From Owenia fusiformis (Eukaryota; Annelida; Polychaeta; Sabellida; Oweniidae), in the NCBI GenBank assembly GCA_903813345.2, contig CAIIXF020000004.1, positions 13,044,196 to 13,104,195 of the forward strand: a stretch of 60,000 nucleotides of DNA, read 5' to 3'. A program made the translations under genes and the position numbers. The number at the start of each line of letters is the position of its first letter. Positions within the stretch are counted from its first letter, which is position 1. The notes under the pieces were generated by a model, which ran no database searches, was not told where the DNA came from, and saw only the letters and a program-made list of their open reading frames with translations. Below are positions 23,300 through 34,472 of this stretch, in pieces.

Positions 23300-23654
23300 C
23301 CTAGAGGTGTCTACCCGAGACATGCTTCTCCATAAATACAGACGTGAACGAGTAGGACACCCAATGGCTTATTTCCCTTTCAAAATTCCAGCAAGAGTAA
23401 GTGTTCGCCTACGAAAATCGCCTGTTTTGAGAATGATTAAAGAATGGAATACTTTCACGGCTGAAGAAAGAGCAATACCGAAAATTTCAGCTTTCAAAAC
23501 TAAGGTTAGACAAAAAAAACTAGCAATGGAGTGGTATCGATATGGAGAACTGTTTCAACACACGTTTCTCTTAAACCAGTCAAAAAAGAAATCTGAAATT
23601 TTAACACATCGTCAGTTTAATGGTCATCTTTTGAATGGTAACAATATAATTTGA
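23300..23654 (+). pseudogene. C-terminal fragment of a non-LTR retrotransposon ORF (possible)
   Basis: The open frame reads YFPFKIPARVSVRLRKSPVL, then IKEWNTFTAEER and ISAFKTKVRQKKL. This pattern (basic residues, an xxEWNxF-like core, then SAFKTKV) resembles the tail of CR1/Jockey-group reverse transcriptase ORFs. There is no RT core around it. The right part overlaps a foldback structure. Confidence 0.35.
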
Positions 23655-24290
23655 AAATATATATATATGCTTTCATCTATATTATTTTAGAAAACACATC
23701 AAACACTTATTTTGTTCTTGGTATCATGTTTCCAGAGTGAAATGAAACATCTTTCCGAACCTCATTGGAACAAAACGACATAAACACAACATGTTAAGGT
23801 CTCTCAATATTGTAATTGTACAAAGAAAATTTTGGTTGATTTTCAAAAAAAATCTTGTTAATGAAATAAAAGGTTTATCTTGATTTTTATCTATTTTGGG
23901 GGGATATTTATTTTATTTTTTTGAATACTTTTTTAAAATCAACCAAAAATTCATTTGTATAACTATAATATTGAGAGGTGTAAAAACATTTTGTTTATGC
24001 TATTTTGTTCCAACAAGGTTCGGAAAGACATTTTATTTCATTCTCAAGAATTGGTAGAAAGGAGCAAAAACAGCTGCACAAAAAACAAAAAATGGTAACA
24101 AAAACAGTTACATAAAATATTTCTAAATAATTTTGGCATTAAATTTTTGTCAATCAGTCAACATTACATAAAATACCGTGTTTTCCTACAGAATGTTTTC
24201 AATGATTGGTTTAAGAGAAAAACATTGTAGAATTCAGTTCTCCATATCGATACCACTCCTTTCGTGACTTTAGCACCACTTCAAAACCTA
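23500..24290. repeat. Nested inverted repeats (foldback)
   Basis: GGAGTGGTATCGATATGGAGAACTG.. (23528-) is inverted near 24233-24262, together with TTTCTCTTAAACCA. Inside it, TGAAATGAAACATCTTTCCGAACCT.. and AAAATTTTGGTTGATTTT (23740-23850) pair with their complements at 23938-24040. The centre lies near 23880-23905. The arms are imperfect. Probably a palindromic element, or an inverted duplication of a LINE fragment. Confidence 0.6.
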
Positions 24291-24309
24291 GTCTGACCAA
24301 GAAATTATT

Positions 24310-24534
24310 TTGAACAAAATAAGAAGTCAGCTTTACTTTAAATCCCCAAAATTTGCTCACAATTTTACTGGAATATCTGATAATCATTGTATTTGTGGTG
24401 AGAGTGAATCGGCTAAGCATTTCATTTTACAATGCCATCGCTATTCAACCAGCCGACAAAGGCTTACAGAGTCGCTTGAGCAGCACAACCTTAGCAACCA
24501 TCTACCCCGCAAACAGACAGGATTGAGGACATAA
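24310..24534 (+). pseudogene. LINE C-terminal zinc-knuckle-like fragment
   Basis: The frame contains CICGESESAKHFILQCHRY, a C-x-C..H..C motif followed by an R..L tail. This is typical of the C-terminus of I/CR1-like non-LTR retrotransposon polyproteins in invertebrates. It is isolated and truncated on both sides. Confidence 0.5.
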
Positions 24535-24832
24535 CTTTTGAAAACAAACTGACGTCAGAAGAAAATTGTTTTTTTAAAGGACAAATTTATTAACTTTATT
24601 TTAGAATCCTAATTTGAAATTATTTTATTTTTCTCCTCTGAGAAATAGTGTGACACTACTATTATTTTGTACAAAATCTATCAAGACATTTCCAGTATTC
24701 AATAATGTAATTTCCAATATAATGTAATTATTCCAATAATGCTAACCTATGATGCCACTGGCTACTGGCCACATACTTGTATATTCTTCAATAATGTCAT
24801 AAATAAATGAATAAGAAACCCCTCATTGTACA

Positions 24833-25200
24833 AAATGTGCTGATAATGTGCTAGATACTGTGAAGCACAGATTTGCATCATGTACTTCTATTCAACCTTT
24901 ATGGGGTATTATTAAACAACACTTTATGTATAACATGTCAGAAGATGAAATAATACAAGGCATTTTTAAAGATGATGTTCAAACTAACAAGTTAAATTAT
25001 ATTATACTCATTGCAAAGTGGTGTATACATAAACATACTCTAGGGTTTTATAATACTATTGACTTGTACTATAATTTTAAAATAGAGCTCTCCAAGAGAA
25101 ATATTATTATGTAATGCAACAGGTAACTTATGTTAACAAAATTTTTAATTAAATATAAAAATAAAAAATAAATAAATGAATACATAAAAACGTATTTATA
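24833..25200 (+). pseudogene. 3' end of a second Tx1/L1-like LINE
   Basis: The 88-codon frame (24848-25114) includes KLNYIILIAKWCIHKHT. It matches the pattern after the Cys/His motif in L1/Tx1-group ORF2 proteins and is similar in kind to the end of the LINE at 38104-41076. It is followed by an A-rich tail (AAATATAAAAATAAAAAATAAATAAATG). Strongly 5'-truncated. Confidence 0.5.
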
Positions 25201-25756
25201 GCTTTATTACAAATTTGTCATATGAGCTCAAGAGAGCTAATATATTAAATAACATTGTGCATCTGATTTGGAGTCAATGTTAAATAATAATTGTATTACG
25301 TAATAAGTATCGAGGTAAGTGCATTGCAGTCAAAATTCACAAACTTGAAAAATCTGCAATATAAACTCAAATAACAAATTGACAGTGAAAATAACTTGAG
25401 TGCATATAGTGGTACATTACCGAATATACAATTTTATTGGACGTCTGATACTTGTTTTTGTCAGTTTTAGCAACGCTGCCTAAAAACAACTAAGTTTGAC
25501 AAATAGATGACTAATGAAGAAAACAACATTTTGCAAAAATACATTTTGGTGTAAAAAACGTGTGACGTAAAACTCAATAACTTTTTTTAAAAAGGCTTTC
25601 TGGTGTAAAACACTTGTGCTACGTAAAAAACTCATTTGTGTCTTGCAATGTGGGATTTATAAATAGGCCTATTAGTCCATTTGTCATTTTCTGAACGTAT
25701 AAATATTTAAAAGTATGATGTTTTTCTGTGTAAATACTATCATTAGGGATTATTGG
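25201..25756. other. AT-rich intergenic DNA
   Basis: No gene found. A short direct repeat of TGGTGTAAAA(a/c)(c/a)(a/c)GTGTGACGTAAAA occurs at 25549-25568 and 25602-25626. Confidence 0.35.
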
Positions 25757-25955
25757 AGTGATTTAGCTGGGTTGCCCAAAAAATAACTTTGGGGAAATTT
25801 TTTGTATCTATTACCATGGTAACATACCAGGTATATGGTGGTATCCAAACGCTAAGTTAATAGTCAACGCCATGTTAAGTGATTGCACCCCTCCCTAATC
25901 AGCCTATATCATTTTTTCCCCAAACAAACTTTTTGGGCAACCCAGTTAAATCACT
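25757..25955. mobile_element. Short MITE with 40-bp inverted ends
   Basis: AGTGATTTAGCTGGGTTGCC followed by CAAAAAA..TTTGGGGAAA is matched by the inverted GGCAACCCAGTTAAATCACT at the right end. The 199-bp element encodes nothing. It lies between lectin genes A and B, 0.3 kb downstream of gene B. Confidence 0.65.
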
Positions 25956-26266
25956 TCAGAAAACCCTTATTATCATAAATCGACCATAAAACATCGTACT
26001 TTTAACAATTTCTAGGTTCACTATTGGATGTATAGGGGTGACAAATGGACTATATGTCAATGCCCACAAGAAGCATATAGCCTCAACATCAAATATAAAG
26101 AGGATAAATGATGTAAATTCAACTAAGTAGTGATTATGAGGAATGTCCGTAAATGTAGCCATGGATAATTACTTAGGTCTAGGCTTACTATTTTAGAATA
26201 AATCTTCGGCGACACTATTCTTCCCCAATGCAGTGTATACGTTAGCTCGTATAATACGTATAGGCA

Positions 26267-28567
26267 TTATATGCCATTTTCACACTGACAGTCAGCATTA
26301 CCGGCATAAACTTGGAGTTCACACATGGTCAAAGTGTCATCACTTGGATCTGCAGAGTTGTTTTCAACTGCATTCGTTATCTTGATGAATCTTCCAACGG
26401 GGGGTTGTGGGAATGAAATTGTTGTCGGATTGCTTCCAGGCGTCCCCGAGTGAAAATATGCCCTAGACCAGGATGGGCTATCAGCGTTTACTCCGTCAAA
26501 TTCACAACCAATGTCAATAGCGAAGTCGTGGAGTCGATCACCTTTTAAAATAAACATAAAATTAGATTTAGAAATTAAGTCCATGGTATAACTAAGTAGC
26601 GAATTCATGACCTATATAGCGTAATGCCTGTTTCCACGTTAGTGTACTTTAATTCCATAATCTCCAGACATAATGGTCTGAATTTTGTCAAGGGCGAAAA
26701 AACACCGCGATTAACCATTACCTCTCGGTGTATTCTTTAAAATATTGTTTATTTTGAAAAAAACGTTAAATATGACACTTGTGATATGAGCGACGTTTTT
26801 GTTTTATGACTGTTTTATAGCATTTGTCTTTCTCGCTGTATTCAAGTTAGTATAACAAACAAATGTCATTTTTAAGCTACAAATATTTAGCTCATAAAAG
26901 GTTCCAAAAACAGTGAATATCATGGAAGCTTTCCCAGAGCAGTGTGGACTCTTGTTACACAACTACTAGACTAAATGTATTTGATTGGATTCTTAAAATA
27001 TATTACCATCCCGTTAGGTAACACTACCCCCTCTCTTCACAAAACATTTGTATCCGAATAACGGAAAAAATAATATTATATTGTTCTCTAGAAATCAGGA
27101 CGATGAGAAATAATCAATAATAAATGTCTATGAAACATACAGAAAAAATTGTCCAAAATAATTATAGTTTTATATTTTAATATAAACGTAATCAAATATG
27201 AATATATAAACGCTGGCATAACAACAAATGATCAGTCTATTGTGTTGATTATTTTACAGCCTGTATTGATAATAATATGTGCGTGACGGAGGACCGTAGC
27301 GCAGTATTTAATTTTGATTCAATTTAAATGACACCATTGTCTACTGTTACATGTACTTATAATACAATCGTTATGGAGATGATGTTATTTACAAGAAGTT
27401 TATATTAGCGCAGGATAAAGTTGCTTTGATATCCTCTAGGTATTAATGTATAAGTAAAGGTTATTCCCCAATGTTTATATTTCATTGTGGCAAAAAAGCA
27501 TTATTGTAGAATATAGTAATTATTTTTCACTCTTCATCAAAAAATATATTGCAATATTTTTACACTCCACTCCAAGATCTGGCAACCGAAAATCCCTTTA
27601 TTTAAACACCGAACAATTTTCAAATATTGATAACGTTTGATATGTCTTACAATGCAAACTTTGCCAAAACTATTATATGGATAGGGAGTATTTTAAATCT
27701 TAATTTTCTTTTTTTGGTCGTAAAAGGCTCATATATATAGTATATGAATTGTAACATTCTTGCACAAATCGTACATACCGCAGCAATCTAAGCGATTCCA
27801 TATGACTATCCTGTGCACTTTATATGACTTTCCCAAATCAACGATCCACCAAGGCCGCTCGTTTGTATTTCCTACAGCAGCAAAACACGATCCACCATAC
27901 CAACTCCCGTCTGTATTGCCATCTACGGCCTTTCCAGATAAACCAGGGCCAAATTGATAAGTAGGTTTATTTACCGCTATATTTGTGTAGTTGTTGAACG
28001 TTTCGGATTTATCTGAAAAAAAATGAAAAAGGTTATATAAAACCCAAACAAGTCCGTTGATTTTTGAATCTAAATCATTCTTTATTTGACCGCTAATCAG
28101 TTTTCTTTAAATTTTTTTAGAGATGATATTCAATTTATCTAAACACCAAATGCTGGTTCTATTATCAACAGGAAGTTTTTGCGTGCATTTTCATTATTTC
28201 TATTTATATTATTGAATTATACAATGAAAAGTAATAGCATATGATAAAAAGTCCCACCTGTTTTAATCCGGCCGAATCTCCATTGAGCTGAACTGTCAAT
28301 TTGAGTGCAATCTACGGTGTTAAATAACTCACATCTGGAGGAATCCGCGTCGTAGTTAAATCCCTCACATGTTGTTGCGTGCACGCACATCAAAAGGCAA
28401 TGAGTCCACGTGGAAATAGCCAGTATTGTATCAATCTGTGATTCCATGAACTTAGTATTTTGTTTAGATGCTGCAACGACCCCTGTTGTCCACTGTTTAC
28501 AAGTACTAATCTTGACATATTGACTGATGAAAAAGATAAAAACTGACACTAAATTTGATGTTTCCAT
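26267..28567 (-). CDS. F-type lectin gene B (signal peptide, PAN-like, fucolectin domain)
   Basis: Coding exons are 28258-28567, 27779-28012 and 26267-26541, all with phase-1 introns and GT..AG borders, giving 272 aa. Exon 1 has a signal peptide (LVSVFIFFISQYVKISTC region) and the PAN-like Cys pattern CLLMCVHATTC, GFNYDADSSRCEL and VDC. Exon 2 has NIAVNKPTYQ, AVDGNTDGSW, PWWIVDLGKSY and WNRLDCC. Exon 3 has LHDFAIDIGCEF, VGRFIKITN and LTMCELQVYAG, and ends in a CQCENGI tail. The product should be a secreted lectin. The Arg-x-Asp and Cys-Cys positions remain, but the conserved His of the fucose site is absent: the region after the conserved Cys reads FAAVGNTNE instead of SHTY. Sugar binding may therefore be altered. 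It is the most compact of the three genes. Confidence 0.87.
26542..27778. other. Lectin B intron 2
   Basis: AT-rich intron without any recognised element or gene. Its borders are GTATGT (minus strand, from 27778) and TTTAAAAG (to 26542). Confidence 0.5.
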
Positions 28568-28870
28568 TTTGTTAGAAGACGTGTCTTTTTCAGTTGATTG
28601 GAAATATGTTGCAAAGTGTGTTTTTCGTTATCTTTCAATGTACTTTTGACGACCGGACCCCTTTCGGTGTTTACTGTTTCTATCTCTAACGTTGCCAGTC
28701 GGGTTATCAATTAACAATGTGGGACAAGCCCTACGAACAATCAAATGTATCGACCATGATTTCTTTTTTAAATAATACTTTATTCCTCATATTTTATTTA
28801 AACACCTTAAATAGGTTATCAATACAATAAAACTCTGAATTGAATCGTTGCATGATGCTTTTACTCACCC
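28568..28870 (-). promoter_or_regulatory. Conserved upstream region of lectin gene B
   Basis: It shares with gene A the leader phrase AAGACACGTCTTCTAACAAA before the ATG and, outward, GGGTTATCAA, AAATGTATCGACCATGATTTC, TAATACTTTAT and TTGCATGATGC. The same considerations apply as for gene A. Confidence 0.55.
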
Positions 28871-29327
28871 CTAGATGTTAATTATTTTCGAATATTTTTA
28901 AAAGCCACATTTTATGCAGCACTAGAGGGAGATGCGAGAACTATTTAAGGCAAATGCAGAATGATGTCGATAATACAATGGTCTGGTTGAAAAAAAGTAA
29001 AGAAACAGTGTCCAAATCGACCACCTTGCCGAACCTATTTAAGGGTATTAGTACTTGTATTATTTTGTAATTGGCAGGCTCATATTTTACTCTATTGACT
29101 TGAGCAATGTGTGACGTCTGTGTGGCTGTCCAAAAAGGATAATTCAGCTCGCCATTGTTCCCCCGAAATGAGGTCTTGTTCAGTTGCGTGTGATTCAATG
29201 TGGAAATAATTAAATACCGATAATCTCATTTTCTTTATTTAAGAAATTGTTTGGACAGTACACCATCTATATGTCTCTATGTTTTAAAATAAAAATTTAA
29301 CAATGTTCTATCTACTTTCTTTTTAAT
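28871..29327. other. Intergenic sequence between lectins B and C
   Basis: No gene found. An 85-codon minus-strand frame (28941-29198) has no family resemblance. Confidence 0.35.
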
Positions 29328-30281
29328 CGCTGTGGCTAGTCGAAACAAACGGATTCAGTCATGCACATGTTATGTAACAAAAGTTCACCCCTCTCTACTT
29401 TTCAATGGAGGAATTGTGTAATTTGGTTTGAATAATCTATATTAACTCATCCGTGTATATCATACTTTATTGATTTACCAACTTGTTGCTACATATAAAC
29501 ACATATTCGGCGATACAGTTACGGCGAATATATAACTCAAACGAGTTCACTTGCCCGGTTTTATCAACGGTTAAAGTTGTGAGAAGGTTCCTTAATTTGC
29601 AAAGGTTTACATAAAATTAGAGACTGGAAAAAAATCATAGAAGTTATATAACTATCTCATGTATCCAAAATGTTTGTGTGAATTGTGTGAAGATACAAAT
29701 CCAATGCCTTTTATAATGTTTTCGGGGTTATTGTACGAAATATCCGTTTTGAAAACGCAATTTAATTATAAAGTAACATTGGATTAGTGGACGTTATTAT
29801 AGGATTTAATCATCAAACTTACAAGACTATAATTGACTATTTTTGAATTTGTGTATTTTTAATAGTTGACACTCTCACTGAATACAATATGAGAAAGCAA
29901 ATATTGCCACATACATGCAGGAATTCGAATCGCCAACAATAATTCAACAACAATATGACATTTTAGAGTATTTAATGGCACGCATTTGAAGCCCGGTGAT
30001 AAACTCATGTTTGATATAAGGAAAATCTACATATGTTTACTAGATCTAATAGGTAATTTGTTATACTACGAGGGTTGTCAAGACTTACGGGACAACCCTC
30101 GTATTTATATTGAATATGTATTCAAGATTTCAAGACATCATGTTAAATAGAATCTTTGGAATCACTTACCTCGATTTACTGTTATATTTTTGCAATGAAC
30201 CAAAACCCTATAATGTACATTTTAACTTTTGTTACATAACATGTGCATGACTGAATCCATTTATTTCGACCAGCCACAGTG
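29328..30281. mobile_element. Non-autonomous DNA transposon, 58-bp inverted ends
   Basis: The left end CGCTGTGGCTAGTCGAAAC.. and the right end ..TTTCGACCAGCCACAGTG are complementary for about 58 bp, with TCAGTCATGCACATGTTATG identical. The 954-bp interior has no open frame. It contains a perfect hairpin (listed separately). Target duplication was not resolved. Confidence 0.7.
30067..30103. repeat. Perfect 13-bp hairpin
   Basis: TACGAGGGTTGTC and its exact complement GACAACCCTCGTA are separated by 11 bases. It lies inside the transposon at 29328-30281. Confidence 0.7.
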
Positions 30282-31015
30282 TGAATACCAATATATTCTA
30301 TACCATACTTTCATACTTTACAAAATAACATGACATTATCTTAAAGAATAAGCAAATGGCTTCCGGTCGCTTTATTCGTATGTAACAAGACGGAATGCAT
30401 GGAATGCACAAAACAGTACTGTATACTCGTATTTAAGATATGTGAAATGCCAACTACAAATTGGTAACACAGATTGTTACATAAGAATTACATTTACTAA
30501 AAGGTGAGTAATATCAACATACAGTCAATGAAAATTGAAGGTGACGATTGATTTTGTGGGTCCTTCACACCGTTAAAACCTTAATAATTAGGAAAGGTTC
30601 GAAATGACCCCTCCACCTATCAGCATTTCATAAAACATATTCTGTAGGGTATTTATGCTCATGTAACCAAAGCCCAGAATGAATCTTAACACCCAGCAAT
30701 GCACCACAATAACAATACTCACTCTCACAAAAGCAACACATGCATGAAACCACACGCCAACCTGATTGGTAACCTAGTTTACAAGTGCAAAAAAAGTGTT
30801 CTAATTCTTTAAAAATCAAGACATATGGACCTAGGCATATCTCTCAGATGTATACAAAACAATATCACCATATATTTTTGTAGAAATGTATTTGTCTCCC
30901 CTCCCCGCAGACAGGCAGGCAGGTAGCTACGTCGCTTTATAACAGGCATGCTATTTTATAAAAATTCTTCGGCGAACTCGTATTGTTCCACAAAACAGTA
31001 CAAACGACACGTGTA
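30282..31015. other. Intergenic sequence downstream of lectin C
   Basis: No gene found. The part nearest gene C (about 30945-30990, GCTATTTTATAAA..TTCTTCGGCGA) matches sequences downstream of genes A (8376-8402) and B (26189-26214), so some 3' flank was duplicated with the genes. Confidence 0.45.
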
Positions 31016-33592
31016 TTAGGGATTAAAGCCAAATTCACATTCACAGTCAGCATACTCGGCATATACTTCGAATTCACACAGGGACAAAGTGTCCGCGGAT
31101 GGATGACTAGACTCATTATCTAACGCATTTTGTATCTTGATGAATCTTCCAACAGAGGATTCCGGGAATGCAATCGCTGTCGGGTTGTTTTCCAGTGTTC
31201 CATTTTGCAAATATTTTCTCGACCAGGATGGACTATCAGCGTTTACTCCGTCAAATTCGCAACTAAGTTCAACAGCGAAGTCGTGGAGTCGACTACCTTT
31301 AAACGTAAAATTTACAATTAGCAATAAAGTCCATCGTATTTCTAAGTCTCAAGACTATGGACCATTGTAGTGCACCTTATTCTTTATGTGATTAATCTGT
31401 TGCAGAATTTATCAATGGGGTATTTCTATCTAACTTTTTATTTTCTCCATTTCATGATTTAACTTACCACAGAGGCCCAATATATATTCAATGAATGAAT
31501 GAAATGTTTTTAATGTAAGACATACAACACAACTTACCGACACTAGATCGATTCCATATGACTATCTTGAGAATGTTATATGACATTCCCAAATCAATGA
31601 TCCACCATGGCTGCTCGTTTGGATCTTTATATGTATGCGAACACGATCCCCCGGTCCAAGACCCGTCTGTATTACCATTTACAGCATTGCCAGGGGAACC
31701 AATTAATCCAGATTGAGCTATATAGGTGCTAGATTGATAAGTTGGTTTATTTAACGCTATATTTCTATAGCCGTTGAGCGTTTCCGAGTTACCTGAAAAA
31801 GTGATAAAGGCAATGGAAAAATCCTAGCAAGGTCCATTGATAAATAACGTCAATTATAATATTAACGAAGTTAATAAATAACAAGGAGTTAAGTTAATAA
31901 TAACTTTAGTTAATTTACTTCAGAGTAAAATGTTTTATTTTCGACGTTTCGCTTATCATCCAAATAGCTTTATCAAGATTTAAAAAGGAAGTACACAGTA
32001 ATGAGTTAAGTTGTTCACAATTCTTTACAACTTAAAATGAACTCTTCCCAATATAGATTCTAAGACATTCCTATATCCATACTTCTCAGACTAAAAATTC
32101 CAAAATTATGGATTGATTATTCGCGATGTATAAAAAATTTCAGGTTTGCTCCGGTGTGAAAAAAATAATGGTCTCCTAGGAATTATGGTCCCTTTTCCTT
32201 ACGGCCCTTACTTGCCCTGACTGTGTATAAATAATAAGGAAAATAAATGTAATCAGGTCACCAAATAAATCAATAGAGAGTAGGACCAAAATTTGATAGG
32301 ACCACCTACCCCTTTACACCGGTCGATTTTTTGACATCGTATGGGCGACGGGAGAATTTTATCTAAGACAAAAAGATGTTTCACCGAATTTTCTCTCAAT
32401 CAAACTTATCACAGCCAACCCTGCCCACACCCGAACGATCATCGCACGATAATCCTACGGCTATCAGAGACAATCCACCGTCATCCTGGGATTCCAATGA
32501 ACTAACAAAACTCGATTTTTATCGGTAAATAGTTTTCTAAGAGTTTTCACGAATCAAAATGTATTACAATTACCCTTTCATAAATATAAATTAAATGGAG
32601 ATATCCAGACGGGGTGGCGTGCGACAATCTTGCGATCATCGTGCTTCGTGCGAGCAGCGTACAATTCCAATGTATCAAATTGTATGCTGTCTCCATGATT
32701 TATATGGTGACCTAAATACAACTCATTCCCTGATTATCGTATCCACAATCGGGGCCAGTAAAGGCCTATAAGAAAGGGGACCATAATCCCCAGGGGACCA
32801 TAATTTCTTTCACACCGGCACCCGTTTGATGTCCGGCCGATGTTGAAAAATACTAATCGATCCGGCGCCCATACGATGTATCGGAACTTATGTGAGCTAG
32901 ACGTAACTAATAGGCTAATCTAATAGATAGTGTCTACCCTGATAACCCAAATAACCATTGCCGATATTAAAAGAAAGATAGCATTTATAATCGAGCAAAA
33001 AACTGTGAAGAATACAGTTGTGATTCACCATTTCTCCACCAGATGTCTGTACAGGTGAGGTCGCCACTTGGAGTATGTCATGTCACCTATGGGTTATTTC
33101 AAAACTCTGTACCTGATCAAACTGAAACTTTTAGATCCTACCAGGCATTGAATCAAAATCATAATTTGACTGATAAAAAGTACCCAAGTCTTAGTAAAGT
33201 CAAAATAACTAATTTTGTGGCGGTCCAATATTTGAACACCCTGTATAATAAAAAGTTATAACATCCAATGAAAAAGTCTCACCTCTTTTAATCACACCAA
33301 ATCTCCATCCAGTTGAACTGGCAATGTTCGTGCAATCTAGAGTTTCAAATAACTCACATCTGGAGGAATCCACATCGAAATTAAATCCGTTACACGTTGT
33401 CGAGATCACGCACGTCAAAAAACAATGAATCTGTGTAGAAACGCCCAGAATTGTATCAATCGGCGGTACCATGAACCTAGTATTCGGTTTAGATGTTGCA
33501 AATACCTCTATCATCCCCTGTTTGCAAAGAATAATCTTGACATATTGCATGAGGAAGAAGACAAAAACTAATACTGAATTTGATGTAGTCAT
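31016..33592 (-). CDS. F-type lectin gene C (signal peptide, PAN-like, fucolectin domain)
   Basis: Coding exons are 33283-33592, 31538-31792 and 31016-31296, with phase-1 GT..AG introns, giving 281 aa. Exon 1 gives a signal peptide (VLVFVFFLMQYVKIILC) and the PAN-like segment (CFLTCVISTTC, GFNFDVDSSRCELFE). Exon 2 gives NIALNKPTYQSSTY, AVNGNTDGSW, CSHTY, PWWIIDLGMSY and WNRSSVG. Exon 3 gives LHDFAVELSCEF, VGRFIKIQN and LSLCEFEVYAE, and ends with CECEFGFNP. The His of the sugar site is kept, but Arg-x-Asp has become Arg-Ser-Ser and the adjacent Cys-Cys pair is lost. Its ligand may thus differ from that of genes A and B. Intron 1 carries a foldback transposon. The upstream region is split by the mariner/Polinton insertion 245 bp before the start codon, which may have changed its expression. 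Confidence 0.86.
32148..32823. mobile_element. DNA transposon with about 155-bp inverted ends in lectin C intron 1
   Basis: GCTCCGGTGTGAAA.. with ATTATGGTCCC (left) pairs with the complement of GGGGACCATAAT..TTTCACACCGGC (right). The arms extend to AGGTCACCA(A/T)ATAAATCA and ATTTGATA. Nothing is encoded. Confidence 0.7.
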
Positions 33593-33836
33593 TTTGTTCG
33601 TCGGCGTGTCTTCTTCGGCTTATTTGAAATATTTTGCGAAGTTTCGTTTTTCTTCCTCCAATTACAGCGTACTACTTGTGACAGACGATCACTTGTTTCT
33701 ATTCGGTGTTTCACTTACGGGCGTTGCAAATATAATGGGGTTATCAAACAATACGCAATTGAACGTATTGACCGTGATTTCTAGTATACAATACTTCATA
33801 TCTAACGTTATACAATACTTCATCTCTCACGTTATA
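33593..33836 (-). promoter_or_regulatory. Proximal upstream region of lectin gene C
   Basis: The leader phrase GAAGAAGACACGC..ACGAACAAA precedes the ATG as in genes A and B. The homologous upstream block continues with GGGTTATCAA and GTATTGACCGTGATTTCTA. It then runs into a short tandem repeat of about 27 bp (TACTTCATCTCTCACGTTATACAA), where the mariner element is inserted. The same repeat and the rest of the homologous block resume at 49877. Confidence 0.6.
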
Positions 33837-34083
33837 CCAGGTAGTTCAATAAGTTCATGCAAAAACATTCTCATTTTTTATTTTTCAATGTTTTTCCTTG
33901 AAACTTTCAGAAATCATAGAAAAATTCCAACTCATTGAAAAACAAAAAAAAAATTACTTTGTTTTGATTGGTCATAAATGTATCAGTTGCACATTAAGTA
34001 CACCCTTTAAAACATTGCATTTTTAAATTGAAGTTCCTTACAAGCATGTCCCTTCATTAGATGCTCAAAATATTCTCCTTTAT

Positions 34084-34089
34084 ACTGGA
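34084..34089. repeat. Polinton target-site duplication, left copy
   Basis: ACTGGA directly before the first AG of the element, identical to 49180-49185. A 6-bp duplication is the hallmark of Polinton/Maverick integration. Confidence 0.9.
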
Positions 34090-34472
34090 AGTAGTAGAGA
34101 TTTTGGTCCCATGAGCTCAGGCTGGTCACGGCTGGTCACCTAAAACCGGAAGTCAGCCATTTTGAAGCTTTCTGACAGGAAGTCAGCCATTTTGAATCTG
34201 TCTGGGCAAGAGTGTGACATCATAGCGGAAGTGAGGCAACACTGACAGGAAGTCAGCCATTTTGAATCTGTCTGGACAAGAGGGTGACATCATAGCGGAA
34301 GTGAGGCATCTTTTAATCGGCCTGGGCAGGTTTTAAAACGGAAGTTAGCCATCTTTTATTCGGTCGTCTGAACAGGTTAATGATATCATAGAGGAAGTTC
34401 AGCCATTTTAACTGTGCCTGGGCAAGTGGATGACATCATAGCAGGAAACGTGAAAGTAGCCATATCGATGAC
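34090..34472 (+). repeat. Left terminal inverted repeat of the Polinton
   Basis: Complementary to 48799-49179. It has internal repetition with a period near 69 bp (CAGGAAGTCAGCCATTTTGAA.. then TGACATCATAGCGGAAGTG). The hexamer GGAAGT occurs seven times, with several AGCCATyTT and TGACATCAT words. These words resemble ETS, YY1 and ATF/CREB binding sites, which would suit a promoter; this is inference. Confidence 0.85.

Noticed and set aside
33471-33938. 155-codon plus-strand open frame
   Set aside because: It runs antisense over lectin C exon 1 and the upstream region, then into the mariner end, so it cannot be a conserved gene.
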